Assembly: GCF_000971155.1 (NCBI RefSeq)
Contig: NZ_BBLX01000007.1
Span: forward strand, 1-64,000
Source: Demequina maris
Lineage (GTDB): Bacteria > Actinomycetota > Actinomycetes > Actinomycetales > Demequinaceae
DNA: 64,000 bases
Direction: 5' to 3'
The notes beneath the pieces are model-generated. The model did not search any database. It was not told the DNA's origin and worked only from the letters and a program-made list of their open reading frames with translations. Positions 41,101 through 49,871 of the stretch are shown here, piece after piece. Numbering within the stretch: position 1 is the first letter of the stretch; each line of letters begins with the position of its first letter. Position numbers and translations under genes: made by a program.

Positions 41101-42104
41101 TACGTGCCGTGCACCGCGTGCGGCTCGATCGCGGCGATCTCCTCGTCGGTGAGGTCGGGGAAGCCGAGCGCCTCGACGTTGGCGCGCAGCTGGCTCACGG
41201 AGGACGCCCCCACCAGGGCGGACGTGACCCGGCGCCCGCGCAGCACCCACTGGAGGGCGAGCTGGGCGAGGGTCTGGCCGCGGTCCTGCGCGATCCCGTT
41301 GAGCGCGCTGGTGCGCTCGAGGTACTGCGCCGTGATCTGCTCCTCGCGCAGGAACTGCGAGTGCGTGATGCGGGAGCCGTCTGGCACGCCGCCCAGGTAG
41401 CGGTCCGTGAGCATGCCCTGCGCGAGCGGGGAGAAGACGATCGAGCCAGCGCCGGCGTCGTCGAGCGCGTCGAGGAGCCCGTCCTCGGGGGTGCGCTCGT
41501 ACATCGAGTACTTGAACTGGTGGATCAGCAGCGGCGTGCCGAGGTCCTCGAGGATCGCGGCGGCCTCGCGGGTCTCCGCGGGCCCGTAGTTCGAGATGCC
41601 GGCGTAGAGCGCCTTGCCGGAGCGGACCGCCTGGTCGAGGGCCATCATCGACTCGCCGATGGGCGTGTCGGGGTCCGGGCGGTGGTGGTAGAACACGTCG
41701 ACGTAGTCGAGGCCCATGCGGGTCAGCGACGCGTCGAGGCTGCTGAGCAGGTACTTCCGCGAGCCCCAGTCGCCGTACGGGCCGGGGTGCATGTAGTAGC
41801 CGGCCTTGGTCGAGATGATCAGCTCGTCGCGGTACGGCTTGAGGTCGCGCGCGAGGAAGCCGCCGAAGTTGGTCTCGGCGCTGCCGGGCGGCGGGCCGTA
41901 GTTGTTGGCGAGGTCGAAGTGCGTGATGCCCATGTCGAAGGCGGCGAGGAGGATCGCGCGCTGGGCGTCGAGGGCGTGGTGGCCGCCGAAGTTGTGCCAC
42001 AGCCCCAGGCTGATCGCCGGGAGCACGAGCCCCGACTGCCCCGAGCGGCGGTAGTCCATGGTGTCGTAGCGGGCGGCGTCGGCCACATACGGATCGTGGG
42101 TCAT
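41091..42104 (-). CDS. Aldo/keto reductase, YghZ/glyceraldehyde-3-phosphate reductase type
   Basis: 337 residues. It resembles the subgroup that reduces L-glyceraldehyde 3-phosphate and related aldehydes with NADPH (detoxifying methylglyoxal-like compounds). Seen: LGLWHNFGGHHALDAQRAILLAAFDMGITHFDLANNYGPP, SAETNFGG, ISTKAGYYMHPGPYGDWGSRKYLLSSLDASL, and the GPR-type VDVFYHHRPDPDTP. The catalytic D, Y and K are present. Leaderless -10 upstream. Confidence 0.88.
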   Translation of the reverse strand: MTHDPYVADAARYDTMDYRRSGQSGLVLPAISLGLWHNFGGHHALDAQRAILLAAFDMGITHFDLANNYGPPPGSAETNFGGFLARDLKPYRDELIISTKAGYYMHPGPYGDWGSRKYLLSSLDASLTRMGLDYVDVFYHHRPDPDTPIGESMMALDQAVRSGKALYAGISNYGPAETREAAAILEDLGTPLLIHQFKYSMYERTPEDGLLDALDDAGAGSIVFSPLAQGMLTDRYLGGVPDGSRITHSQFLREEQITAQYLERTSALNGIAQDRGQTLAQLALQWVLRGRRVTSALVGASSVSQLRANVEALGFPDLTDEEIAAIEPHAVHGTYYA

Positions 42105-42110
42105 GGGTTC

Positions 42111-42116
42111 AGCCTA
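42111..42116 (-). promoter_or_regulatory. Leaderless -10 (TAGGCT) of the AKR gene
   Basis: TAGGCT, GAACCC, ATG at 42104 on the minus strand. Confidence 0.6.
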
Positions 42117-42168
42117 GGGTGGTCGGCCGCGGGGTGCGCAGCGCGCCCGCCGCGCCCCGTGCCGCCGC

Positions 42169-42242
42169 AACCGGCGTACACACGGGCGCTCGCGCGCATC
42201 GTGCCTGGTCGCGCGGGCCGGGCGCGCGCTCGTACGCCGGTT
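42169..42242 (+). repeat. 74-bp intergenic repeat, copy A
   Basis: Terminal inverted repeats AACCGGCGTAC (42169-42179) and GTACGCCGGTT (42232-42242) enclose GCATCGTGCCTGG (42196-42208). It lies between the clpC stop and the AKR promoter. A 75-bp sister copy is at 62231-62305. Confidence 0.75.
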
Positions 42243-42284
42243 CGTGCGGTCGGAAGGGGTCCGGCGGGGGTCCGGGGACAGCAG

Positions 42285-42315
42285 AAGGACCGGCCCCCGA
42301 GGGGAGCCGGGCCTT
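42285..42315 (-). terminator. clpC terminator hairpin
   Basis: AAGGACCGGCCCCC pairs with GGGGAGCCGGGCCTT, two mismatches, about 20 bp past the clpC stop. Confidence 0.7.
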
Positions 42316-42334
42316 CCGGTGACGGTCGGGCCGC

Positions 42335-44848
42335 CTAGTCCTTCTTGGTCGTGACCTCGGGGTCCTCGCCGATCGGCTCGCCCACGACCTCGTCGCGGTC
42401 GATGCCCTCGAACGTGAACTCGCCGAGGATGCCCTCGCCCTGCGCGTCCACCCGGATGATCTGGCCCGAGGTGACCTCGCCGAAGAGGATCTTCTCCGAC
42501 AGCGGGTCCTCGATCTCGCGCTGGAGGGCGCGGCGCAGCGGTCGCGCACCAAGGACGGGGTCGTAGCCCTTCTCCGCGAGCAGCTGCTTGGCCGCCGTGG
42601 TGAGCTCGATGCCCATGTCCTTGTCCTTCATGCGCTCGTCGAGGCGGGCGACCATGAGGTCCACGATCTGGATGATCTCGGCCTGCGTGAGCTGCGGGAA
42701 CACCACCACGTTGTCGACGCGGTTGAGGAACTCCGGCTTGAAGTGCTCCTTCAGCTTGCCGTTGACCAGCTTGACCATGTCCTCGTAGGTGTGGCCGCCC
42801 TCCTTGATCGCGGAGAAGCCCGTGGCCTGACGACGCGAGATCGCGTCGGCACCGAGGTTGGTGGTCATGATGATGATCGTGTTCTTGAAGTTGACCTCGC
42901 GACCCTGCGCATCCGTCAGCTTGCCGTCCTCCAGGATCTGGAGCAGCGAGTTGAAGATGTCGGGGTGGGCCTTCTCGACCTCGTCGAAGAGCACGACGGA
43001 GAACGGCTTGCGACGCACCTTCTCGGTGAGCTGGCCGCCCTCCTCGAAGCCGACGTAGCCGGGAGGCGCACCGAAGAGGCGGGCCACCGTGTGCTTCTCG
43101 CCGTACTCGGACATGTCGAGCGAGATCAGCGCCTCCTCGTCCCCGAAGAGGAACTCGGCGAGCGCCTTGGCGAGCTCGGTCTTACCCACACCGGTCGGGC
43201 CGGCGAAGATGAACGAGCCGCCGGGACGCTTCGGGTCCTTCAGGCCGGCACGGGTGCGGCGGATCGACTGCGACAGGACCTTGATGGCCTGCTCCTGGCC
43301 GATGATGCGCTTGTGCAGCTCCGACTCCATGTGGAGCAGGCGCGAGGACTCGTCGGACGACACGCGCGTGACGGGCACGCCGGTCGACATCGAGAGCACC
43401 TCGGCGATCAGGTCCTCGTCCACGACCGCGGCCACGTCGAGGTCGCCCGACTTCCAGGCCTCCTCCTTGCGCGAGCGCTCCTCGGAGAGGCGGCGCTCCA
43501 CGTCGCGGAGGTTCGCGGCCTTCTCGAAGTCCTGCTCGTCGATCGCGGACTCCTTGTCGCGGCGCACGCCCGCGATCTTGTCGTCCAGCTCCTTGAGCTC
43601 TGGCGGCGACGTCATGCGACGGATGCGCAGGCGCGCGCCCGCCTCGTCGATGAGGTCGATCGCCTTGTCCGGAAGGAAGCGGTCGGAGATGTAGCGGTCC
43701 GCCATGGTCGCGGCGGCCACGATCGCGTCGTCCGTGATGGTGACGCGGTGGAACGCCTCGTAGCGGTCGCGCAGACCCTTGAGGATCTCGATGGCGTGCG
43801 ACAGCTCCGGCTCCGGCACCTGGATGGGCTGGAAGCGGCGCTCGAGCGCGGGGTCCTTCTCGACGTGCTTGCGGTACTCGTCGAGCGTGGTCGCGCCGAT
43901 GGTCTGCAGCTCGCCGCGCGCGAGCATCGGCTTGAGGATCGAGGCCGCGTCGATCGCGCCCTCGGCCGCGCCGGCACCCACGAGCGTGTGGATCTCGTCG
44001 ATGAACAGGATGATGTCGCCGCGCGTGCGGATCTCCTTGAGCACCTTCTTGAGGCGCTCCTCGAAGTCACCGCGGTAGCGGGAGCCCGCGACCAGCGAGC
44101 CGAGGTCCAGCGTGTAGAGGTGCTTGTCCTTGAGGGTCTCGGGCACGTCGCCGCGCACGATCGCCTGGGCCAGGCCCTCGACCACGGCAGTCTTGCCGAC
44201 GCCGGGCTCGCCGATGAGGACGGGGTTGTTCTTGGTGCGGCGCGACAGGACCTGCATCACGCGCTCCATGATGAGCTCGCGGCCCACGACGGGGTCGAGC
44301 TTGCCCTCGCGCGCGGCCTGCGTGAAGTTGCGGCCGAACTGGTCGAGCACGGTCGAGCCCGCGGGCTGACCCTCCTGGGGGCCGCCGCCGGACGTCACCG
44401 GCTCCTTGCCCTCGTAGCCCGACAGCAGCTGGATGACCTGCTGGCGCACGCCGCCGAGGTCCGCGCCCAGCTTGCCCAGCACCTGCGCCGCCACGCCCTC
44501 GCCCTCACGGATGAGGCCGAGCAGGATGTGCTCGGTGCCGATGTAGTTGTGGCCCAGCTGCAGCGCCTCGCGCAGGGACAGCTCGAGGACCTTCTTCGCG
44601 CGCGGGGTGAAGGGGATGTGCCCGGACGGGGCGTGCGAGCCCTCGCCGATGATCTCCTGCACCTGCTCGCGGACGCCGTTGAGGGAGATGTCCATCGCCT
44701 CGAGGGCCTTCGCGGCCACGCCTTCGCCCTCGCGCACCAGGCCGAGCAGGATGTGCTCGGTGCCGATGTAGTTGTGGTTGAGCATGCGCGCCTCTTCCTG
44801 GGCGAGCACCACCACGCGACGGGCTCGATCGGTGAACCGTTCGAACAT
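42335..44848 (-). CDS. clpC: Clp protease ATP-binding subunit ClpC
   Basis: 837 residues. The hexameric unfoldase feeds proteins to ClpP. Two Clp_N repeats (residues about 3-145), first AAA+ with GEPGVGKT, an UVR-like middle segment ([21 protein letters not shown]), second AAA+ with GPTGVGKT, and the D2-small domain ([22 protein letters not shown]) with an acidic C-terminus. The family is essential in many actinobacteria. A possible ClgR box lies upstream. RBS GGGAGGC is 5-6 nt before the ATG. Confidence 0.97.
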   Translation of the reverse strand: MFERFTDRARRVVVLAQEEARMLNHNYIGTEHILLGLVREGEGVAAKALEAMDISLNGVREQVQEIIGEGSHAPSGHIPFTPRAKKVLELSLREALQLGHNYIGTEHILLGLIREGEGVAAQVLGKLGADLGGVRQQVIQLLSGYEGKEPVTSGGGPQEGQPAGSTVLDQFGRNFTQAAREGKLDPVVGRELIMERVMQVLSRRTKNNPVLIGEPGVGKTAVVEGLAQAIVRGDVPETLKDKHLYTLDLGSLVAGSRYRGDFEERLKKVLKEIRTRGDIILFIDEIHTLVGAGAAEGAIDAASILKPMLARGELQTIGATTLDEYRKHVEKDPALERRFQPIQVPEPELSHAIEILKGLRDRYEAFHRVTITDDAIVAAATMADRYISDRFLPDKAIDLIDEAGARLRIRRMTSPPELKELDDKIAGVRRDKESAIDEQDFEKAANLRDVERRLSEERSRKEEAWKSGDLDVAAVVDEDLIAEVLSMSTGVPVTRVSSDESSRLLHMESELHKRIIGQEQAIKVLSQSIRRTRAGLKDPKRPGGSFIFAGPTGVGKTELAKALAEFLFGDEEALISLDMSEYGEKHTVARLFGAPPGYVGFEEGGQLTEKVRRKPFSVVLFDEVEKAHPDIFNSLLQILEDGKLTDAQGREVNFKNTIIIMTTNLGADAISRRQATGFSAIKEGGHTYEDMVKLVNGKLKEHFKPEFLNRVDNVVVFPQLTQAEIIQIVDLMVARLDERMKDKDMGIELTTAAKQLLAEKGYDPVLGARPLRRALQREIEDPLSEKILFGEVTSGQIIRVDAQGEGILGEFTFEGIDRDEVVGEPIGEDPEVTTKKD

Positions 44849-44951
44849 GTCAGCCTCCCTTGATTCGTCCGGCCGGGGCCGGGGTCGCGGCGGTCGCCCA
44901 CCGCGGGTGCTTCCAGGCTAACCGCGGGCCCCCCGCCCGAATGCCCGTGTT

Positions 44952-44962
44952 CGCCAGGGGCG
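44952..44962 (-). promoter_or_regulatory. Possible ClgR operator of clpC
   Basis: CGC-CAGGG-GCG within TTCGCCAGGGGCGTGA fits the CGC-N5-GCG core recognised by ClgR in Corynebacterium and Streptomyces. It lies 104 bp before the clpC start. No clgR gene is in the window. Confidence 0.4.
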
Positions 44963-44997
44963 TGACGCTTGTTACCGGCCCGAAACAGGGGCCGCGG

Positions 44998-45006
44998 GGA
45001 CGATGC
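44998..45006 (-). repeat. GCATCGTCC copy after dtd
   Basis: Sense-oriented to dtd, 20 nt past its stop, within GCCGCATCGTCCCCGC. Confidence 0.65.
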
Positions 45007-45026
45007 GGCGGGCGGGCGGCGGAGGG

Positions 45027-45452
45027 TCAGGCCTCGAGGAGGATCGTGATGGGGCCGTCGTTGACGAGCGCGACGTCCATGTGCGCGCCGAACACCCCGG
45101 TACCGACGGACAGCCCGCGCGCCCGCAGCGCCTCGACCACGGACTCCACGAGCGGCTCCGCGACCGGGCCAGGTGCGGCGCCGTTCCACGACGGCCGGCG
45201 GCCCTTCCTGGTGTCCGCGTACAGGGTGAACTGCGAGACTACGATGACGGGCGCGTCCACGTCGGACACGCTCTTCTCGTCCGCCAGTATGCGCAGCTCC
45301 GCGATCTTGCGGGCGATGGTCTGCACCTGCTCGGGGCCGTCGCCGTGGGTGACGCCCACGAGCGCGACGATGCCCTGCCGGTCGAACGAGGCCGTGACGG
45401 CGCCGTCGACCGTCACCGACGCGCTCGAGGCGCGCTGGAGGACCGCCTTCAC
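45027..45452 (-). CDS. dtd: D-aminoacyl-tRNA deacylase
   Basis: 141 residues. It hydrolyses D-aminoacyl-tRNAs and glycine mischarged on tRNA-Ala. The N-terminus [17 protein letters not shown], the catalytic [17 protein letters not shown] and the C-terminal [20 protein letters not shown] with Gly-cisPro-type motif are typical; length is normal. The start is GTG at 45452, 7 bp after the DUF2516 gene's stop, so the two are probably co-transcribed. Confidence 0.93.
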   Translation of the reverse strand: MKAVLQRASSASVTVDGAVTASFDRQGIVALVGVTHGDGPEQVQTIARKIAELRILADEKSVSDVDAPVIVVSQFTLYADTRKGRRPSWNGAAPGPVAEPLVESVVEALRARGLSVGTGVFGAHMDVALVNDGPITILLEA

Positions 45453-45459
45453 CCGCGGG

Positions 45460-45801
45460 TCACCAGCCGCCGGTGGAACGGCCGCGCTGGCCGCCGCCGG
45501 AGCCGTAGCCGCCGCCGAGCTTGGGGCGCACGTCCACGAAGTAGACGATGACCCCGACGATCGCGGCGATGCCGAGAATGCCGCCGACGCCCCCGCCGGT
45601 GCCCAGCGGCCAGGGGAGCGACACGAACGCGATGATCGTGGCGACGCCGAGGATGACGAGCCAGATGGTCTTCGACCACTTGCCCGCGGCGGTGAACGCG
45701 CCCTCGGGGCGGCGGAAGGCGTCGATGAGGCCCCACACGGCGCCGACGAACGCGGCGAGCGAGATGAGCAGCACCACGGTGTTCTGCAGGAAGCCGAACA
45801 T
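45460..45801 (-). CDS. DUF2516 membrane protein
   Basis: 113 residues with three predicted membrane helices (about 5-25, 45-63, 72-90) and a Gly/Arg tail ([18 protein letters not shown]). Matches the actinobacterial DUF2516 family by [20 protein letters not shown]. Function unknown. Likely in operon with dtd. Confidence 0.82.
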   Translation of the reverse strand: MFGFLQNTVVLLISLAAFVGAVWGLIDAFRRPEGAFTAAGKWSKTIWLVILGVATIIAFVSLPWPLGTGGGVGGILGIAAIVGVIVYFVDVRPKLGGGYGSGGGQRGRSTGGW

Positions 45802-45862
45802 GCGGGATTACCTCCGAAGGATCGATCGGGCACCTACGCTAGCGCAGCGCGGTGCGCGGGCA

Positions 45863-46999
45863 TCAGCCGGGCAGGTCGCCGCCGTCGGCGGCGCAGCCCT
45901 TGCCCATCAGCAGGCCCTTCATGGTCGGGCCGGGCTTGGGCGGGCGGTCGGCGGAGAAGCCGTCCGCGTTCACGACGAGCTCCTGGGCCGCCGCGACGGG
46001 GCCGCCGTCGGTGGGGACGGTGAGGGTCGCCGCGGGATCCGTCGAGCGCTTGAGGACCGCCAGCGCGATCGGGCCGAGCTCGTGGTGGCGCGCCACGGAC
46101 GTGACGCGGCCCGCGACGGCGCCGTCCGCGAGGTGCACGTCGACGCCGGGCTCGGGCAGCTCGTGGCCGGAGCCGTCGAGGTGGAGCATCGTGAGGCGGC
46201 GCGGCGGGCGGCCCACGTTGTGGACCTTCGCGACGGTCTCCTGCCCGCGGTAGCAGCCCTTGTGCAGGTGGACCGCGGTGCGCAGCCAGTCGAGCTCGTG
46301 GGGGAGCGAGTGGTCGTCGATCTCGCGGCCGGCGCGGGGACGATGCGCGGCGATCCGGACCGCCTCGGTCGCCCACGTGCCCACGAGGGTCCAGCCGGCG
46401 TCGACGCGCGCCTGGACCTCGGCGTCGAGCGACGCGCGGGGCACGAGCACGAGGCGCCAGGGGCGCACCGCGTCGGACAGCGCGGACGGGTCGGCGGAGT
46501 AGGACGTGCCGCCGGCGGTGACGCCGGGCCACGGGTCGACCCAGGTGACGGGCTCGCCGTCGGCCGCGGGACGGGAGACGGCCTCGCCGATCGCCGCCCA
46601 CTCGGCCGTCGCATCGTGCACCTCGACGCGCAGCATGAAGCGCATGCGGTCGAGGAACGCGGCCAGCGTCGGCGCGGTCTCGGAGATCAGCCACGCGGTG
46701 GTGCCGTCGTCGACCAGGCCGGCCACGTGCTCGACGCGGCCCTGGGGCGACAGGATCATCAGCTCGGCGGACTCGCCGGGCGCCAGGCTCGCGACCTGCT
46801 GCGTGCACAGCGAGTCGAGCCACGTGAGCCGGTCGGGGCCGGTGACGGTGACGATGCCGAGCTGGGACTGGTCGGCGACGGCGCGGCCGGCCTCGAGGGC
46901 GCGCTGCTCCGCGGTCGGGTCGCCGTAGTGCCAGGCGACGCCCGCGTCGGGGCCGACGCCCACGACGGCGCCGTGGCGGTCGAGAAGAGGGGAGGTCAT
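45863..46999 (-). CDS. YgfZ/GcvT-domain folate-binding protein
   Basis: 378 residues. The YgfZ signature KGCYRGQETVAKVHNVGRPPRRL (Cys near 248) identifies it. YgfZ uses folate in maintenance of certain Fe-S enzymes; the GcvT-like fold precedes (VADQSQLGIVTVTGPDRLTWLDSLCTQQV). The C-terminal tail ends MKGLLMGKGCAADGGDLPG with one more Cys. It lies 25 bp after the nitrobindin-like gene and could be co-transcribed with it. Confidence 0.9.
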   Translation of the reverse strand: MTSPLLDRHGAVVGVGPDAGVAWHYGDPTAEQRALEAGRAVADQSQLGIVTVTGPDRLTWLDSLCTQQVASLAPGESAELMILSPQGRVEHVAGLVDDGTTAWLISETAPTLAAFLDRMRFMLRVEVHDATAEWAAIGEAVSRPAADGEPVTWVDPWPGVTAGGTSYSADPSALSDAVRPWRLVLVPRASLDAEVQARVDAGWTLVGTWATEAVRIAAHRPRAGREIDDHSLPHELDWLRTAVHLHKGCYRGQETVAKVHNVGRPPRRLTMLHLDGSGHELPEPGVDVHLADGAVAGRVTSVARHHELGPIALAVLKRSTDPAATLTVPTDGGPVAAAQELVVNADGFSADRPPKPGPTMKGLLMGKGCAADGGDLPG

Positions 47000-47024
47000 G
47001 TTCCGTGAACGCGCGGGCGCGGCG

Positions 47025-47606
47025 TCAGGATTCCGTGTCGGGCGCGATGGTCTCGGCGCCGTCGGGAACCTCGGGCCCCTCGACGCGCGACAGGCGGCCG
47101 CTCGCGTACGACTGGAGGTCCTGTCCGAAGGCCTTGAGGTCCCACGCCCACATGAGCTCGCCGCCGACGTTGCCGTACATGCGGGTCGCGGCGCGCACGT
47201 CGGGGCCGGACTCGGTGGCGGCGGCGAAGCGGCTCGCGAGGTCGATGCGGCCGTTGCCGACCGCGCCGAAGAACGCGGTGAGCAGTCCCGAGGCGTCCGC
47301 GAGGACCACCTCGAGCGGGTGCTGGTTCTCGCCGAGCTCGACGCCCTCGGGGGCGGTCGGCGCGACGCGCCAGAAGCCCGACTCGGTGGACCACACCTGG
47401 CCCACCTCGCCGTCGGGACCCATGAGCGTGATGGTGGCCGTATAGGAGAGGTACGGGCCGCCGTCGTGGTCGAACACCACGCGCTGGCGGAAGTCCGCGG
47501 TCTCGATCCCCGGGTACTCGAGGACGCCGTGGCCCTCCCAGGTGCCCACCACCCACGCGAGCGGGTAGAGCTCGGGGGCGAGGTCGGACGGGATGACGAA
47601 CGTCAC
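47025..47606 (-). CDS. Nitrobindin-like (FABP-type) beta-barrel protein
   Basis: 193 residues of the DUF1794/THAP4-C barrel with the GTWEGHG motif (about residues 23-29), FRQRVVFDHDGGPYLSY and VWSTESGFWRV. In nitrobindins a late His coordinates heme; here the corresponding stretch reads LQSYASGRLSRV, with no His, so heme binding or peroxynitrite isomerase activity is doubtful. The GTG at 47606 overlaps the stop of the 36-residue gene as GTGA, and this decides the start. Confidence 0.82.
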   Translation of the reverse strand: MTFVIPSDLAPELYPLAWVVGTWEGHGVLEYPGIETADFRQRVVFDHDGGPYLSYTATITLMGPDGEVGQVWSTESGFWRVAPTAPEGVELGENQHPLEVVLADASGLLTAFFGAVGNGRIDLASRFAAATESGPDVRAATRMYGNVGGELMWAWDLKAFGQDLQSYASGRLSRVEGPEVPDGAETIAPDTES

Positions 47607-47713
47607 CGCTTGGGGCCCTTTACCAGGCGGAAGGCGACGATGCCGGAGATCCAGGCGGTCGCGCCGAACGCGAGGACGGCGAGCACGGTGAAGGTGACCT
47701 CGAGAGCAGTCAT
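47603..47713 (-). CDS. 36-residue single-helix membrane protein
   Basis: MTALEVTFTVLAVLAFG begins the product, which has one membrane helix (about 7-28) and a basic end VKGPKR. Its TGA overlaps the GTG of the nitrobindin-like gene. TAGACT lies exactly 6 nt before the ATG, so the whole unit is a leaderless operon starting with this small gene. Codon use is as in its neighbours. The coupling and promoter together argue it is real. Role unknown; a partner or anchor of the downstream protein is possible. Confidence 0.65.
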   Translation of the reverse strand: MTALEVTFTVLAVLAFGATAWISGIVAFRLVKGPKR

Positions 47714-47719
47714 GACCCG

Positions 47720-47725
47720 AGTCTA
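47720..47725 (-). promoter_or_regulatory. Leaderless -10 (TAGACT) of the small membrane protein
   Basis: TAGACT, CGGGTC, ATG at 47713 on the minus strand. Confidence 0.6.
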
Positions 47726-47759
47726 TGCCGGGACCGAGGTCCCGATCCACGCCCCGCGC

Positions 47760-47768
47760 GGACGATGC
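47760..47768 (-). repeat. GCATCGTCC copy after the DsrE-like gene
   Basis: Six nt past the DsrE stop, sense-oriented. Confidence 0.7.
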
Positions 47769-47774
47769 GCACGC

Positions 47775-48134
47775 TCAGTAGACGAGCGCGGTCGCCTCGG
47801 GGGCGGTGGCCTCGGCGACGAAGGCCGCGGCGCCGGCGATCCGTGCCCCGGGCAGCAGGTCGGCCTCCGTGATCTCGCGGCGCGCGGCGCACTGCGCGCA
47901 CACGGTCAGCGTGCCGCCGCTCGCGAGGACGGAGTCGCGCAGCGCGGACAGAGGCGGCGAGTGGGGGATCACCACGTCCTCGGCGCCGAGCAGCGCATGC
48001 AGGGTCGCGTCGCCGGTGAGCCACACGCTGACGTCCAGCCCGGACGCGGCGCCGGTGGCCGCGACCGTGAAGGCCTGCATGAGCGTCTCCGTGCGCTCGG
48101 TGCCGCACGTGACCTTGACGACGAGCGCGGCCAT
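47775..48134 (-). CDS. DsrE-family protein with CxxC
   Basis: 119 residues: the alpha/beta DsrE fold (MAALVVKVTCGTERTETLMQAFTVAATGAASGLDVSVWLTGDA). Conserved Cys in C10 and a CAQC at 79-82. DsrE proteins carry or transfer sulfur in sulfur relays. No signal peptide. The DUF4395 gene ends 1 bp upstream and the thioredoxin gene lies before it: a three-gene unit transcribed on the minus strand. Confidence 0.85.
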   Translation of the reverse strand: MAALVVKVTCGTERTETLMQAFTVAATGAASGLDVSVWLTGDATLHALLGAEDVVIPHSPPLSALRDSVLASGGTLTVCAQCAARREITEADLLPGARIAGAAAFVAEATAPEATALVY

Positions 48135-48135
48135 G

Positions 48136-48576
48136 TCAGGCGGCGGTGCGGGTGGTGGCGCGCTTGAACAGCAGGTAGATCTCGCAGCCCAGGCACAGGT
48201 TGAACACGCTGTTGAGGAACGAGGCGAACGTCACGAAGCCGGTGAAGATGAAGAAGCCGGTGTCGAAGCCCAGCAGGCCCGAGGCCACGGCGAGGATGGA
48301 GAACGTGGTGCCCATCTGCTGCGCGAAGCGCGGCGGGCGGAACGACTCGGTCTCCGTGGGCGGGTCGAGGCGGGGGCGCACGGCCTTGCGGAACACCCAA
48401 CCCTGGAGCGTCGCCTGCGGGCCGATGATCGCGCCCGGGATGAACAGCAGCAGCAGCACGGCCATGATGGTGATGCCTACGGCGTTGGCGCCCGCGAGCA
48501 GCGCCGAGACCGAGAATGCGAGCTGCCAGAACGCGCTGAACCGGGGTCCGCGCGGGTCGATCTGGATGTCCTTCAT
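48136..48576 (-). CDS. DUF4395 membrane protein with CxxC
   Basis: 146 residues. An N-terminal cytoplasmic stretch with DPRGPRFSAFWQL, four predicted membrane helices, and CLGC (128-131) near the last helix, the conserved feature of DUF4395. Family function is unproven, but it recurs beside DsrE, rhodanese and thioredoxin-like genes. It could carry thiol or sulfur equivalents across the membrane (inference). RBS GGGAGGGAGCC precedes the ATG. Confidence 0.84.
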   Translation of the reverse strand: MKDIQIDPRGPRFSAFWQLAFSVSALLAGANAVGITIMAVLLLLFIPGAIIGPQATLQGWVFRKAVRPRLDPPTETESFRPPRFAQQMGTTFSILAVASGLLGFDTGFFIFTGFVTFASFLNSVFNLCLGCEIYLLFKRATTRTAA

Positions 48577-48627
48577 GGGGGCTCCCTCCCTCGTGCTGAA
48601 GTCTACGGCCACCGGCCGTCGGCCCCG

Positions 48628-49062
48628 CTAGATCGTGTAGTCGGTGCCCGTGCGCGGCACGCCGGCGAGCGCGTCCCTCGCCTGCTGCTCGCTCGGGGCG
48701 CCGGAGATCCGCGAGACCACCACGCCGTCGCCGTCGAGCAGCAGGATCGTGGGCGTGCGCATGATCTCGAGCTCGCGCGCGAGGTCGAGCCGCTCGGCGG
48801 CGTCGATCTCGATGTGGACCACGCGCGGGTCCTCCTCCGCGATGCGGCGCAGCAGCTGGGCCGTGGGCGGGCACTTGGCGCACATGGGTGTCGAGAACTG
48901 CACGAAGGTGGCGTGGTAGCCGCGCTTGGCTCCCAGCGTGGCGGAGGACAGCGCGCCCGCGCGCTCGACCTCACGGACGACGCCCTGACGTTGCCGCCAC
49001 CACAGCGCGGCGCCGGTCGCCACCGCGAGGATCGCGACGACGATGATGATGCGGAGCAGCAC
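48628..49062 (-). CDS. Membrane-tethered thioredoxin-like protein
   Basis: 144 residues. An N-terminal membrane helix (LLRIIIVVAILAVATGAALWW), then a thioredoxin domain with active-site CAKC (61-64, FSTPMCAKCPP) and cis-Pro in MRTPTILLLDG. Position of the anchor puts the domain outside if the N-terminus is inside. It heads the unit thioredoxin-DUF4395-DsrE. Confidence 0.87.
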   Translation of the reverse strand: MLLRIIIVVAILAVATGAALWWRQRQGVVREVERAGALSSATLGAKRGYHATFVQFSTPMCAKCPPTAQLLRRIAEEDPRVVHIEIDAAERLDLARELEIMRTPTILLLDGDGVVVSRISGAPSEQQARDALAGVPRTGTDYTI

Positions 49063-49080
49063 GGGGACCTCCGGTTGACC

Positions 49081-49815
49081 TCAGCCGACGAGCAGTCGTC
49101 CGCCAATGTAGACGAGCGCGCCCGCTCCGAGAACAGGGGCGACCGCCGAGGAGATTCCCGGAAGCCAGCCCTTGAGCTTCGGCTCGCGGCGACGGAGCTC
49201 CTGGAGGAGGGTCACGATCGCGGCGCACAGCAGGCCGACGCCGCCGCCCGCCCACCACGGCAGCTCGGGGAACAGCGCGCCGGTGCCGATGCCGGACAGG
49301 GTGCCGAGCGTGAGCGCGAGGATCGAGTTGACGCCCGAGCTGCGGGTCATGACGGAGACGATCGCGGACACGGCGAGCGCGACGCCGCCCGTGACGACGA
49401 GGTCCTCCGCGCCGTGGGTGCGCGAGGCCGCCACCCAGGCCGCCCCCGAGGCCACCACGATCGCGCCCGCGCACGTGGCCGCGACCGACGTCACGGCGCG
49501 TCCGCGCGAGCTGGGCCAGAACACCTCGGCCACGAGCGCGGCGATCACCATGAGCGCCACCGCGATCACCATGTGGCGCAGGTGCGGGGCGGTGCGGCCG
49601 ACCACGACGGCCACGAGCGCGAGCACGCCGCCGGCGATGAGGATCACCGAGGCGGTGCGCTTCCGGGAGGCGCGCAGGAGCGAGGGCCAACCCATCGCGA
49701 GCAGCACCGTCAGGCCGAGGACCACGACCGCCAGATAGCGCGTGCCGAGGAAGCCGCCGACGGCGACGAACGCGGCTGCGGCGGCGCTGATGGTCGCCCT
49801 GGTCGTGGGAAGCAT
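49081..49815 (-). CDS. Polytopic membrane protein of unknown family
   Basis: 244 residues with about seven hydrophobic segments and little charged sequence outside the loops (LLQELRRREPKLKGWLPG near 200-215). No motif recognised. It is 18 bp before the thioredoxin-like gene and may be part of its transcript. The divergent glnR-like gene begins 56 bp away. Confidence 0.65.
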   Translation of the reverse strand: MLPTTRATISAAAAAFVAVGGFLGTRYLAVVVLGLTVLLAMGWPSLLRASRKRTASVILIAGGVLALVAVVVGRTAPHLRHMVIAVALMVIAALVAEVFWPSSRGRAVTSVAATCAGAIVVASGAAWVAASRTHGAEDLVVTGGVALAVSAIVSVMTRSSGVNSILALTLGTLSGIGTGALFPELPWWAGGGVGLLCAAIVTLLQELRRREPKLKGWLPGISSAVAPVLGAGALVYIGGRLLVG

Positions 49816-49871
49816 GGGCGTTAGTGTCTCAGACCTGGCACCGCTAGAGTGAAGCGCAATCGGAGGTGGCG

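Noticed and set aside
42743-44863. 706-residue plus frame opposite clpC
   Set aside because: Mirror frame of ClpC with biased Leu/Glu/Asp composition and no motif.
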